Assembly (NCBI GenBank): GCA_052379845.1
Contig: JBQTCF010000012.1
Origin: Roseinatronobacter sp052379845
GTDB taxonomy: Bacteria > Pseudomonadota > Alphaproteobacteria > Rhodobacterales > Rhodobacteraceae
Strand: one strand, 5' to 3'
DNA length: 64,000 bases
Below the pieces are notes generated by a model. That model was not told the DNA's origin. It did not search any database and was given only the letters and a program-made list of their open reading frames with translations. Position numbers and translations under genes: made by a program. Positions 18,781-27,419 of the stretch are shown here, piece by piece; position 1 is the first letter of the stretch; every line of letters starts with the position of its first letter.

Positions 18781-20175
18781 TCAGGCCAGCTTGCGCCTGC
18801 GCGACACTTCGATTTCCAGTTCGGTAATTTTCTTGCGCAAGGTGTTGCGGTTGATGCCCAGCAGGTCGGCACAACGCGCCTGATTGCCCCCTGTCGCATC
18901 CAGCGCGATTTCAATCAGCGGGGTTTCGATTTCGCGCAGGATACGGGCATGCAGGCCCGGTGGCGGAAGGTCCTGACCATGCAGGTCAAAATAGCGCCGC
19001 AAATGCCGCGCCACCGCTTCGGACAGGGTTTCCCCGCTGAAATTCGCACCAATCGCGGCCGCGCTTGGCTGGCTTTTCAGGGCGGTTTCCATTTCCGTGC
19101 GGGAAATTACCGGTTCAACGCCCGTCAATGTCAGCCGCCGCAAGGTATTTTGCAATTGCCGCACATTGCCCGGCCAGGAATAGGCGCGCACAAGTTCCAG
19201 CGCATCAGGCGACAATTTGCGCTGGATGGCACCATCTTCGGCGGCCTGCCCCAGAAAATGCTGCGCCAGCGGGTCCAGATCGTCAATACGTTCACGCAAG
19301 GCAGGCACGTTCAGCGTCACCCCACCAAGGCGGTAATACAGGTCTTCGCGCAGCTTGCCTTCGGCCAGCGCCTTGGCAAGGTTGGATTGCGCCGTGGCCA
19401 TGATACGCGGCCCGTCATCTTGCACCATGTCCAGCACCCGCGCGGCGCGCAACTGCGCCTCGTCGTCATAGCTGCCCAGTTCATCGAACAAAAGCGTTCC
19501 GCCGCGCACCCGCGACAGCAGCGTTTGCGCCCCGTCAGGGGACCGGAAATCCTCGGATGTGGCGCTGATGAAGGGCTGGCCGCGCCGGTCTGACAGGTCA
19601 TGCAAGGTGCGCGCGATCAGGGATTTTCCGGTGCCCGATTCCCCCGTTATCAGAACCGGCATGGCCGAATTGATGACCCGCGCAATCAGGCGGTAAAGTT
19701 CCTGCATCACCGGCGTGCGTCCCACAAGGGGCAAGCCTTCCATGCTTAGCACATCCCCGCGCGGCGGCGCCGAGGCAGGGCGGTTGACCACTTCCGTAGA
19801 GGACATCAGCCTGCGGTTTTTCATCGCCGCCCCTGCCCGCTTCAGCAATTCCGGCAGGTCAAAAGGCTTGGGCAGATAATCATGCGCGTCCACTTCATTG
19901 GCCTGAATGGCCGTCATGATGGTGTTTTGCGCAGAAATCACGATAACGGGCAGATCAGGGCGTTCCTGACTGATTTTCGGGATCATTTCTATCCCGTTGC
20001 CATCTGGCATCATGACATCAGTGATGACCAGATCACCGCGCCCTTCTTCCACCCAGCGTAGCAGCGTTGTCAGGCTGGAGGTGGCATGCACCTTGCAGCC
20101 CGCACGCGTCAGTGCCTGTGTCAACACAGTTCGGATTGTGCGGTCATCATCAGCGACAAGGACTGTTCCGTCCAT
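18781..20175 (-). CDS. ntrC: Nitrogen regulation response regulator NtrC, short AAA domain without GAFTGA
   Basis: 464-residue NtrC: receiver domain (phospho-Asp in VITDVMMPDGNG), AAA domain (Walker A GESGTGKSLIA, Walker B LLFDELGS) and Fis-type HTH (LLGINRNTLRKKITELE). The GAFTGA sigma54-contact loop is missing and the region is shortened to SEDFRSPDGAQTLLSR. This matches Rhodobacter capsulatus NtrC, known to activate sigma70 promoters without RpoN. Its start overlaps the ntrB stop. Confidence 0.95.
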   Translation of the reverse strand: MDGTVLVADDDRTIRTVLTQALTRAGCKVHATSSLTTLLRWVEEGRGDLVITDVMMPDGNGIEMIPKISQERPDLPVIVISAQNTIMTAIQANEVDAHDYLPKPFDLPELLKRAGAAMKNRRLMSSTEVVNRPASAPPRGDVLSMEGLPLVGRTPVMQELYRLIARVINSAMPVLITGESGTGKSLIARTLHDLSDRRGQPFISATSEDFRSPDGAQTLLSRVRGGTLLFDELGSYDDEAQLRAARVLDMVQDDGPRIMATAQSNLAKALAEGKLREDLYYRLGGVTLNVPALRERIDDLDPLAQHFLGQAAEDGAIQRKLSPDALELVRAYSWPGNVRQLQNTLRRLTLTGVEPVISRTEMETALKSQPSAAAIGANFSGETLSEAVARHLRRYFDLHGQDLPPPGLHARILREIETPLIEIALDATGGNQARCADLLGINRNTLRKKITELEIEVSRRRKLA

Positions 20176-21278
20176 CAGGCATACTCCGTTTGGGTTGGCT
20201 GTTGCGGCGCTTGCGGTGCGCGCGGCAGGGAAATACGAAAGACCGTCCGGCCCGGTTTGCTGTCAACGCTGATCCAGCCGGTATGCGCCGATATGATCTT
20301 GGACACGAGCGCAAGCCCCAGACCTGTTCCATTCTCGCGCCCGGACACAAAGGGGTCGAAAATGTCATCGGCAATATCTTCAGGCAGGCCCGGCCCGTCA
20401 TCGATCACTTCGATATGGATCGGAAGCGCCACGTCCTGCCCCTGCTCGCCGCGCACGCGCAGCGATTGTTCAAAATAGGTCTTGATCCGTATCCGCCCCC
20501 CTTTGGGCTGGGCTTGGGCTGCGTTTTTCAGCAGGTTCAGAAACACCTGCAACAACTGGTCAGGGTCCGCCCAAACATGCGGAAGCGACGGGTCGTAACT
20601 GTCGGTAATGCGCATATGCGCGGCAAACCCCACAGCCGCCGACCGGCGCGCGCGTTCCAGAACATCATGAATATTCACCGGTCCGCAATCCGGCGGGCGC
20701 TGGTTGCCGAACTGTTCCACCTGATTGAGAAGTTTAACGATCCGCTGGGTCTCCTCGACAATCAGATCCGTCAGTTCGCGGTCTTCAGGGCGCAAGTTCA
20801 TGGACAAAAGCTGCGCAGCCCCTGCAATGCCTGCCAGCGGGTTCTTGATTTCATGCGCCAGCATTTGCGACATGCCAATGACAGACCGCGCAGATTGGCG
20901 TATACCTTCGGCCTGCCCCAGCTTGCCGGCAATTTCGCGCGGGTTGATGAGCACCAGAACCAGGTCCGGCCTGTCCCCGATCAGCGCAAGCTGCAACGCG
21001 CATTGAACCGGTGCGCGTGTGCCAATGGTCAGGTGCACATCATTGACGAATACGGGCGCGCGGTTGACACGGCACCGTTCCAATGCACTGTCCAGCGGGG
21101 CATCCATCTGGACAAGCTGCGCCAGTGCGCGGTCCAGCACACCGCGCCGCGACAGGCCCAGGAACTGTTCCGCCGACGGGTTGCAGTCCACAATCGTTTC
21201 CTGCCCGCGCACCACACCGATCATCAGTGCCGGCAAGGGAAGCGCCGACCAGATTGCCCCTGTGACTGGTGGTGTCAT
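20175..21278 (-). CDS. ntrB: Nitrogen regulation sensor kinase NtrB
   Basis: 367-residue soluble histidine kinase and phosphatase acting on NtrC under PII control. It has an N-terminal PAS domain (about 10-120), H-box AHEIKNPLAGIAGAAQL, an N-box around NLLKNAAQAQ and a G-box GTGLGLALV. The ATG at 21278 overlaps the dusB stop (ATGA), favouring it over an in-frame upstream ATG inside dusB. It forms the classic nifR3-ntrB-ntrC operon. Confidence 0.96.
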   Translation of the reverse strand: MTPPVTGAIWSALPLPALMIGVVRGQETIVDCNPSAEQFLGLSRRGVLDRALAQLVQMDAPLDSALERCRVNRAPVFVNDVHLTIGTRAPVQCALQLALIGDRPDLVLVLINPREIAGKLGQAEGIRQSARSVIGMSQMLAHEIKNPLAGIAGAAQLLSMNLRPEDRELTDLIVEETQRIVKLLNQVEQFGNQRPPDCGPVNIHDVLERARRSAAVGFAAHMRITDSYDPSLPHVWADPDQLLQVFLNLLKNAAQAQPKGGRIRIKTYFEQSLRVRGEQGQDVALPIHIEVIDDGPGLPEDIADDIFDPFVSGRENGTGLGLALVSKIISAHTGWISVDSKPGRTVFRISLPRAPQAPQQPTQTEYA

Positions 21279-22303
21279 GCCGCGCGCCCCAATTGCGGCG
21301 CCGGGCATAGGGCATCGGGCAACAGCCGCAAAACATGGGCCGGGTCAGGTGATGTCTGCACAGCCCGGCGCAGCGCAGCGCAGCCCTGCACATGGTCGCT
21401 ATACCAGCCCAGATGTTTGCGCGCGACCTTCATGCCCAGCGCAGTGCCATAGAAGGCCAGCATATCTTCATAATGTGCCGCGACCAGATCGACCAGCGCA
21501 GGCCCGGTGGGAATGTCGGGTTGCTTCTGCCCGAACAGGTCTGCGGCGATCTGCGCCAGCACCCAGGGCCGCCCCTGCGCACCACGCCCGACCATGACCC
21601 CCGCTGCGCCAGACTGTGACAGCGCCTTGCGCGCCGTGTCCGCGCACAGGATATCGCCATTGGCAATGACCGGAATATCCGTGGCGCGCACCACATCGCC
21701 AATCGCGCGCCAGTTTGCCTGCCCTTTGTAGAACTGGCAGCGCGTGCGCCCGTGGATTGTGACCATGCGCACGCCCGACGCGGCGGCGCGTTGCACCAAC
21801 TGCGCGGCATTCAGGCAATCATCATCCCAGCCCAGACGGGTTTTTAACGTCACCGGAACCGATACCGCCCCCACCACCGCGTCAATCAGGCGCAAGGCGT
21901 GGTCAGGTTCGCGCATCAGGGCAGACCCTGACATGCCACCCACCACCTTCTTGGCGGGACAGCCCATATTGATGTCGATCACCTCGGCGCCGCCATCCTC
22001 GATCATGCGGGCGGCCTGTGCCATCCAGTGCGGGTCGCGCCCCGCAATCTGCACGGCAGTGCGCGCTTCCCCCAAGCCCAGTTCACTGCGCGCGCGGGCG
22101 CGCATGGATTGCTTGGCCTGCACCATTTCCTGACTTGCCACCATTTCAGACACGACAAGCCCCGCACCAAACCGCGCCACCACGCGGCGAAACGGCAAAT
22201 CCGTTATCCCCGCCAAAGGGGCCAACAGCACCGGCGGGGTTATAACTGTATCCCTTGCGCTGCCCCGAAGCGGAATCTGCTGCGAAATCTTGGTTGCCGT
22301 CAT
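21275..22303 (-). CDS. dusB: tRNA dihydrouridine synthase, NifR3/DusB family
   Basis: FMN-dependent enzyme reducing uridines in the tRNA D-loop. 342 residues of TIM-barrel with LAPLAGITDLPFRRV near the N-terminus, the signature INMGCPAKKVVGGMSGSALM with the catalytic Cys, and TIHGRTRCQFYKG. The start at 22303 (MTATKI) was chosen because the 23 upstream codons are not family-like. It is the first gene of the dusB-ntrB-ntrC operon, known as nifR3 in Rhodobacter. Confidence 0.95.
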   Translation of the reverse strand: MTATKISQQIPLRGSARDTVITPPVLLAPLAGITDLPFRRVVARFGAGLVVSEMVASQEMVQAKQSMRARARSELGLGEARTAVQIAGRDPHWMAQAARMIEDGGAEVIDINMGCPAKKVVGGMSGSALMREPDHALRLIDAVVGAVSVPVTLKTRLGWDDDCLNAAQLVQRAAASGVRMVTIHGRTRCQFYKGQANWRAIGDVVRATDIPVIANGDILCADTARKALSQSGAAGVMVGRGAQGRPWVLAQIAADLFGQKQPDIPTGPALVDLVAAHYEDMLAFYGTALGMKVARKHLGWYSDHVQGCAALRRAVQTSPDPAHVLRLLPDALCPAPQLGRAA

Positions 22304-22377
22304 GCGCCCTGTCCTGAAGTTCTTTCCCCGCCATACACCCATTGCGCGGGCCAGCGCAAACGAACTGCCCAAACCCG

Positions 22378-22406
22378 TGACGCGAATTTCAGCATATGCC
22401 TATAAT
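22378..22406 (+). promoter_or_regulatory. Candidate sigma70-type promoter for ispDF
   Basis: A perfect TATAAT at 22401-22406 in a locally AT-rich stretch, with TGACGC 17 bp upstream as a weak -35. It lies 85 nt before the ispDF ATG in the divergent dusB/ispDF region. This is sequence match only. Confidence 0.3.
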
Positions 22407-22490
22407 TTAAGCACAACCAACAGATCATCGCGCGGATTGTCAGCACCCCCCGCTTCGGCCTATAGCTGGACAACAACTGAAAGGCCCCAG

Positions 22491-23666
22491 ATGACGCTGA
22501 CCATCGCTGCAATCATTGTCGCCGCAGGGCGGGGAACCCGCGCAGGAAGCGGCCTGCCAAAGCAATGGCGCATGTTGGCGGGCCGCCCGGTGCTGGCCCA
22601 CACGCTGGATGCGCTGCGCAAGGCGGGATTGCGGCAATTGGTGCTGGTGCTGAACCCTGATGATTTCGCGCGCGCCGACAGTCTGGACCTGACGCATGTG
22701 CAGATCATCGCGGGCGGGGCAACGCGGGCGGCCTCGGTGCGCGCGGCGCTGGATGCGCTGGCACCCGACCCGCCCGACAAAGTGCTGATCCACGATGGCG
22801 CGCGCCCGTTTGTGACAGCGCGCATAATCGACGATGTGATTGCCGCGCTGGACACGGCCAAGGCCGCAACCGCCGCGCTGCCGGTCGTGGATGCCTTGTG
22901 GCGCGCGGGCGATGGAACGGGAACCGGAGCAGGCGCGGGGCATGCGCAAGATGCCGTCAGCCGGGCCGCGCTATACCGCGCGCAAACTCCGCAAGGGTTC
23001 CATTTCGACGCCATCATGTCTGCGCATTGCCTGCAATCGGGCGATGCTGCCGATGACGTCGAAATTGCGCGCGCGGCGGGCCTTGACGTGACCCTGACAC
23101 TGGGCTGCGAGGAGAATTTCAAACTGACCTACGCGGCGGATTTTGACCGCGCAGAGGCGATTTTGCGGGAAAGGACAAGACGCGCCATGGATATTCGGCT
23201 TGGCAACGGGTTTGATGTGCATCGTTTCGGGGCGGGCAAGGGCTGCTGGCTGTGCGGGGTGCTGGTGGATCATGATCGCACGCTGGAGGGGCATTCCGAC
23301 GCAGATGTGGGCATGCATGCGCTGACAGATGCCATCTATGGGGCCTTGGGCGAAGGGGATATAGGCCAGCATTTCCCCCCAAGCGACCCGCAATGGAAAG
23401 GCGCGGCCAGTCACATTTTCCTGCGCCATGCGGTCGATCTGGCGCGCGCCCGCGGATTTGCGATTGGAAATTGTGATGTGACACTGATTTGTGAATTCCC
23501 GAAAATTGGTCCACATGCCCAGACCATGCGCCACGCCCTGGCCGGCATCATGGATATTGACGTGGCGCGCATCAGCGTGAAGGCAACCACATCGGAAAAA
23601 TTGGGGTTCACAGGCCGCGAGGAAGGCATTGCAGCGCTGGCGACAGTGTGCCTGATTGCGCAGTGA
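22491..23666 (+). CDS. ispDF: Bifunctional MEP-pathway enzyme IspD-IspF
   Basis: 391-residue fusion of 2-C-methyl-D-erythritol 4-phosphate cytidylyltransferase (residues 1-about 228; nucleotide loop AAGRGTRAGSGLPKQW, DGARPFV) and 2-C-methyl-D-erythritol 2,4-cyclodiphosphate synthase (233-391; GNGFDVHRF, EGHSDADVGMHALTDA metal site, ATTSEKLGFTGR). Steps 3 and 5 of isoprenoid synthesis are thus joined, as in many alphaproteobacteria. The ATG at 22491 begins the IspD domain; earlier in-frame codons are unrelated. Confidence 0.97.
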   Translation: MTLTIAAIIVAAGRGTRAGSGLPKQWRMLAGRPVLAHTLDALRKAGLRQLVLVLNPDDFARADSLDLTHVQIIAGGATRAASVRAALDALAPDPPDKVLIHDGARPFVTARIIDDVIAALDTAKAATAALPVVDALWRAGDGTGTGAGAGHAQDAVSRAALYRAQTPQGFHFDAIMSAHCLQSGDAADDVEIARAAGLDVTLTLGCEENFKLTYAADFDRAEAILRERTRRAMDIRLGNGFDVHRFGAGKGCWLCGVLVDHDRTLEGHSDADVGMHALTDAIYGALGEGDIGQHFPPSDPQWKGAASHIFLRHAVDLARARGFAIGNCDVTLICEFPKIGPHAQTMRHALAGIMDIDVARISVKATTSEKLGFTGREEGIAALATVCLIAQ

Positions 23667-23712
23667 TGGGGCATTCTGCCCCCTCTGGGCCTGCGGCCCA
23701 TTCACCCCCTGA

Positions 23713-23733
23713 GAGTATTTGAGGCAAGATGAA
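23713..23733 (+). repeat. Dispersed intergenic motif, copy 1 (GAGTATTT-N2-GGCAAGATGAA)
   Basis: 21-bp element located 12 nt before the pgpA start, in the sense direction of the gene. It follows two perfect small hairpins at 23668-23682 (GGGGCA/TGCCCC) and 23686-23700 (TGGGCC/GGCCCA) after the ispDF stop. Two further copies occur in this window (48532-48552 and 57633-57653). The hairpins plus AT-rich motif could act as a terminator-type element. Confidence 0.6.
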
Positions 23734-23745
23734 AAGGAGGGCTGC

Positions 23746-24243
23746 ATGCGCATGACACGGGTGATTGCAACGTTTTTCGGGGCGGGGCTGTTGCGGCCAG
23801 CGCCGGGAACATGGGGCACAGTGGCGGCGCTGCCTGTCGCATGGGGCTTGCATGTGGTGGGCGGGTTCTGGTTGCTGGCGCTGGCGACTGCGCTGGTGTT
23901 CTTGCTGGGCTGGTGGGTGACCATTCAGGAAACCCGCGGCATGACTGATCCTGACCCATCCGAAATTGTCATTGACGAAGTGGCGGGCATGTGGCTGGCG
24001 CTGTGGCCGGTTTCCTTGGGCGCAATGATGCAGGGGGTGGCGATTACCGCCTTGTGGCCGGGTTGGGTGGTGGCGGTCCTGGCGTTCCGGGCGTTCGACA
24101 TTCTGAAACCCGGCCCGGTGGGATGGGCAGACCGGCTGCATACGCCGCTGGGCGTGATGCTGGATGACATGATCGCGGGGGCGTTTGCGGCGCTGATGGT
24201 CGTGGTGCTGGCTGCGCTGGCGCATGGGGTGTTTATGGCATGA
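23746..24243 (+). CDS. pgpA: Phosphatidylglycerophosphatase A
   Basis: 165-residue membrane phosphatase producing phosphatidylglycerol. N-terminal GTWGTVAALP and the catalytic acidic motif IVIDEVAGMWLAL match the PgpA family, with about four hydrophobic segments. The ATG at 23746 has SD AAGGAGG 6-7 nt upstream; the in-frame ATG at 23719 lies inside the dispersed motif and is rejected. Its stop overlaps the cinA start (ATGA). Confidence 0.94.
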   Translation: MRMTRVIATFFGAGLLRPAPGTWGTVAALPVAWGLHVVGGFWLLALATALVFLLGWWVTIQETRGMTDPDPSEIVIDEVAGMWLALWPVSLGAMMQGVAITALWPGWVVAVLAFRAFDILKPGPVGWADRLHTPLGVMLDDMIAGAFAALMVVVLAALAHGVFMA

Positions 24244-24722
24244 GCGGCGCACAGGAGGTTTTGCGCGCCGCGCGCGCGCACAAGGTGAGAATTGCCACCG
24301 CCGAAAGCTGCACAGGCGGCCTGATCATTGCGGCATTGACCGATATTGCGGGGTCATCGGATGTCGTGGATCGCGGGTTCATCACCTATTCCAACGCGGC
24401 CAAGGAACAGATGCTGGGGGTACGGGTGGCCACATTGAACGCTTTTGGTGCAGTTTCGCAACAGGTAGCGGCGGAAATGGCGCAGGGCGCGTTGGCGCGT
24501 TCAGATTCCGGGCTGGCTGTGGCCGTGACGGGCATTGCAGGCCCTGGCGGGTCAGAGCACAAGCCCGAGGGGCGTGTGTGTTTCGGGCTGGCAGATGCGC
24601 GGAGCGTTTGGGTCGAAACGATGGAGTTCGGGGCCGTGGGGCGCGCCAATGTCCGCCAGGCGACAGTTGCGCATGCGCTGGCGTTGATGTTGCGCGCCCT
24701 GACGCGGCCTGATCAGCCGTAA
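24240..24722 (+). CDS. Nicotinamide-nucleotide amidase, stand-alone CinA C-terminal domain
   Basis: 160-residue NMN amidohydrolase of the CinA-C/PncC type that returns NMN to NAD synthesis. Motifs TAESCTGGLI (near the N-terminus), FITYSNAAKEQMLGV and GIAGPGGSEHKPEGRVCFGL are present. The N-terminal MoCF-like domain of long CinA is absent, as is normal for PncC. It is coupled to pgpA by a 4-nt overlap, and its last 10 nt overlap the convergent COQ10-like gene. Confidence 0.93.
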   Translation: MSGAQEVLRAARAHKVRIATAESCTGGLIIAALTDIAGSSDVVDRGFITYSNAAKEQMLGVRVATLNAFGAVSQQVAAEMAQGALARSDSGLAVAVTGIAGPGGSEHKPEGRVCFGLADARSVWVETMEFGAVGRANVRQATVAHALALMLRALTRPDQP

Positions 24723-25159
24723 AGTGCCTTGGCGCGCGCTTCAAACGCGCCCACGATCCGGCGCATGGCCTGATCGAACACAACGCCGATCAGTTTTTGC
24801 AGCACCGGATTGCGGAATTCGAAATCGACATGGAAATCCACCACGCACCCGCCTGCGGGATTGTCCTGCACCTGCCAGCGCGACAGCATGTATTTGAACG
24901 GCCCGTCAATATAGGCCGTGTCGATTTCGCCCTTTTGCGGAAACAGTTTTACGCGGCTGCCGAAGCGTTCCCGAAACACCTTGAAGGAAATGACCAGATC
25001 GGCCTCCATCTCCTCGCCTCCGTCGATGGGTTTGCGCGAGCGGATGCGCGCGGCGGCGGTCCAGGGCAGGAATTCCGGATAGCGCGCCACATCGGCCACC
25101 AGATCGAAAATCTGCTGGGCTGTATAGGGCATATCACGGTGTTCATGGTGCTGGGGCAT
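24713..25159 (-). CDS. START-like ubiquinone-binding protein, COQ10/RatA family
   Basis: 148-residue polyketide-cyclase/START fold. The N-terminal pattern YTAQQIFDLVADVARYPEFLPW is diagnostic of COQ10/RatA proteins, and the C-terminal FEFRNPVLQKLIG with a following helix is conserved. It probably binds coenzyme Q and supports respiratory electron transfer; the RatA antitoxin name is historical. The start at 25159 (MPQHHEH) has a GAGTGA-like RBS; an in-frame ATG at 25186 is less likely. It is divergent from hpt. Confidence 0.9.
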   Translation of the reverse strand: MPQHHEHRDMPYTAQQIFDLVADVARYPEFLPWTAAARIRSRKPIDGGEEMEADLVISFKVFRERFGSRVKLFPQKGEIDTAYIDGPFKYMLSRWQVQDNPAGGCVVDFHVDFEFRNPVLQKLIGVVFDQAMRRIVGAFEARAKALYG

Positions 25160-25223
25160 GTGTTCACTCTTTTCTGTGTTGTGCACATGTCCTAAAGTCG
25201 GCCCGAAAAATCAAGAGGCCGAA

Positions 25224-25760
25224 ATGACGCAAAACCCCTATGTCATCGATCAGATGATCAGCGCCAAGCAAATCGCCGCGCGGGTCGAGGAACTGGCAGG
25301 CGAAATTACCCGCGACTTTGCGGGCACGGAAAAGCTGGTCGTGGTGGGGCTGCTGCGCGGGTCATTCGTGTTTATTGCCGATCTGGTGCGCGAGATTGAC
25401 CTGCCCGTCGAGGTCGATTTTCTGGAGGCCTCCAGCTATGGCAGTTCCACGCAGTCATCGCGCGAGGTGCGCATTCTGAAAGACCTGAGCGGCAAGATCG
25501 AAGGGCGCGATGTGCTGGTCGTCGAGGATATTGTGGATACAGGCTATACGCTGAGCCATGTGTTGCAAATGCTGCTGGCGCGCAACCCTGCGCGGCTGGA
25601 AGTCTGCGCGCTGCTGGACAAGCCATCGCGGCGCGAAGTCGACATTCGCGCCCGCTGGACAGGGTTTGAAATTCCCGATGAATTCGTGGTGGGCTATGGC
25701 ATCGATTATGCTCAACGAAACCGCAACCTGCCCTATATCGGCAAGGTGCGCTTCACCTGA
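25224..25760 (+). CDS. hpt: Hypoxanthine phosphoribosyltransferase
   Basis: 178-residue purine-salvage enzyme converting hypoxanthine/guanine plus PRPP to IMP/GMP. The PRPP loop VLVVEDIVDTGYTL and the flexible-loop region SSYGSSTQSS are canonical. The N-terminal MTQNPYVIDQMIS is typical, and upstream in-frame codons are not. It stands 88 nt upstream of the cytochrome c' gene on the same strand; a link between the two is not evident. Confidence 0.94.
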   Translation: MTQNPYVIDQMISAKQIAARVEELAGEITRDFAGTEKLVVVGLLRGSFVFIADLVREIDLPVEVDFLEASSYGSSTQSSREVRILKDLSGKIEGRDVLVVEDIVDTGYTLSHVLQMLLARNPARLEVCALLDKPSRREVDIRARWTGFEIPDEFVVGYGIDYAQRNRNLPYIGKVRFT

Positions 25761-25848
25761 CGGTGCTATCACGCGCCCGTGTGTTGATCTTCGTGATCCG
25801 CTGCTTAGGATGGATCAAACACTTAATATCAACCAAGGGATAGTTCTG

Positions 25849-26304
25849 ATGCGACGCATAGTTTTTGGCGCAAGCCTGTTTTTGACCACCCTGGCCCTGC
25901 CTGCAATGGCACAGGATCACCCCGAGATTGGCCAACGTCAGGGCCAGTTCAACCTGATTGTGCATAATTTCGCAGTGCTGGGCGGCATGGCACAGGGCCG
26001 CGTTGACTATGACGCGGCGCTTGCGCAGACCGCTGCGGACAACCTGTTTCATGTCACCCGTCATGACCAAAGCCGGCTTTGGCCAGAAGGCACAGATGCC
26101 CAAAGCGTGGAGGGCACCCGCGCCCTGCCCGCGATCTGGGAAAATCTGGATGATTTCGTTGGCAAATTTGTAGCGCTGCAAACGGCAGCCGAAAACGTGC
26201 AGGCGGTTGCGGGTGACGGGCTGGATACCTTGCGCCCGGCAGTCGGGGCGCTTGGCGGGACATGCCAGGCCTGTCATCAGACTTATCGCGCCGAAGCTGG
26301 CTGA
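25849..26304 (+). CDS. Cytochrome c' -like class II c-type cytochrome
   Basis: 151-residue periplasmic monohaem protein. The signal peptide is MRRIVFGASLFLTTLALPAMAQ. The mature part is predicted four-helix, and the single haem motif CQACH sits at the extreme C-terminus (TCQACHQTYR), the class II layout. Cytochromes c' bind NO or serve electron transfer. It precedes a dihaem cytochrome by 91 nt and probably shares its transcript. It depends on the Ccm system encoded at 45-48 kb. Confidence 0.9.
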   Translation: MRRIVFGASLFLTTLALPAMAQDHPEIGQRQGQFNLIVHNFAVLGGMAQGRVDYDAALAQTAADNLFHVTRHDQSRLWPEGTDAQSVEGTRALPAIWENLDDFVGKFVALQTAAENVQAVAGDGLDTLRPAVGALGGTCQACHQTYRAEAG

Positions 26305-26395
26305 CGGCGCAAACGTGTCATGCCCCCTGCCCCCGTCTGGCCATGCCAGTGCGGGGGGGGGTCAGCGGCGAGCCCCCCAAGAAAAGTGTGCTGAT

Positions 26396-27316
26396 ATGAC
26401 CAACACCAATCCCGTGGCGCGCGGGCGCAAACCCGTTTTGAAGCTGCTGGGCGCAACTGCGGCCATAGGTGCGGTGGCGGGCATGACGCTATGGTGGGTC
26501 AGTGCGCCCACCCGGCTGTCAGATGAACGCCTTTTGGGGTTGTCAGGCGACGCACAGGCAGGTGAAACCGTATTCAGGGCCGCGGGCTGCGCGTCCTGCC
26601 ATATGGGCACGGACCCGGATGCGGACCCCATGGCGCTGGCCGGCGGGCAGGCGTTTCAATCCGATTTCGGCATATTTTACGCCCCCAATATCAGCACCGA
26701 CCCCACCCATGGCATAGGCAGCTGGTCACGCGATGAGTTTCTGAATGCGGTTATGGCCGGGGTGTCCCCCGAGGGGCATCATTATTACCCTGCCTTTCCG
26801 TATACGGCCTATATCAAGGCCGATCCGCAGGATATGGCCGATCTTTACACCTTCATGACCACCCTGCCCGCCGATGCGACCCCGTCGCGCCCGCATGATC
26901 TGAGGTTTCCCTTCACTATCCGGCGCAGTGTGGGGCTTTGGAAGGCATTGTATCTGGATGACGGCTGGACAGTCACCGGCGATCTGACCGAACCCGAGGC
27001 GCGGGGGCGCTATCTGGCGGAAGCGCTGGCCCATTGCGCCGAATGCCACACACCGCGCAACAGCCTTGGCGCGTTGCAGTCAGACCAATGGCTTATGGGC
27101 GCGCCCAACCCGTCCGGCCAAGGGCGCATTCCCGCAATTGCGGGTCCGGGTTTTGACTGGACGCATTTTGACATCAGCGCCTATCTGGAAAGCGGCTTCA
27201 CCCCGTCTTTTGATGTTGTGGGCGGGTCCATGGCGGCGGTGGTTGCCAATTTGCAGCATCTGGACAAGACCGAACTGGACGCGATTGCCGCCTATATCCT
27301 GCGCGCTGGCGAATAA
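26396..27316 (+). CDS. Membrane-anchored dihaem cytochrome c
   Basis: 306-residue periplasmic cytochrome with an N-terminal TM anchor (about residues 14-37, LKLLGATAAIGAVAGMTLWW). There are two CXXCH motifs, CASCH (about 62-66) and CAECH near 217. The segment YAPNISTDPTHGIGSWS and HHYYPAFPYT resembles cytochrome subunits of membrane alcohol dehydrogenases, but only two haems are present and no dehydrogenase is adjacent. It likely exchanges electrons with the upstream cytochrome c'. A run of nine G at 26353-26361 lies in its leader. Confidence 0.9.
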   Translation: MTNTNPVARGRKPVLKLLGATAAIGAVAGMTLWWVSAPTRLSDERLLGLSGDAQAGETVFRAAGCASCHMGTDPDADPMALAGGQAFQSDFGIFYAPNISTDPTHGIGSWSRDEFLNAVMAGVSPEGHHYYPAFPYTAYIKADPQDMADLYTFMTTLPADATPSRPHDLRFPFTIRRSVGLWKALYLDDGWTVTGDLTEPEARGRYLAEALAHCAECHTPRNSLGALQSDQWLMGAPNPSGQGRIPAIAGPGFDWTHFDISAYLESGFTPSFDVVGGSMAAVVANLQHLDKTELDAIAAYILRAGE

Positions 27317-27419
27317 CCAATCCTGCATGTGACGTGGGCGCGCGCGCGGGGTTGTGCCAGCGCGCAATCCTGCCCATACTTTGCCTGCCTCATAATTATC
27401 GCCAGCCCTTCAGGACCAG

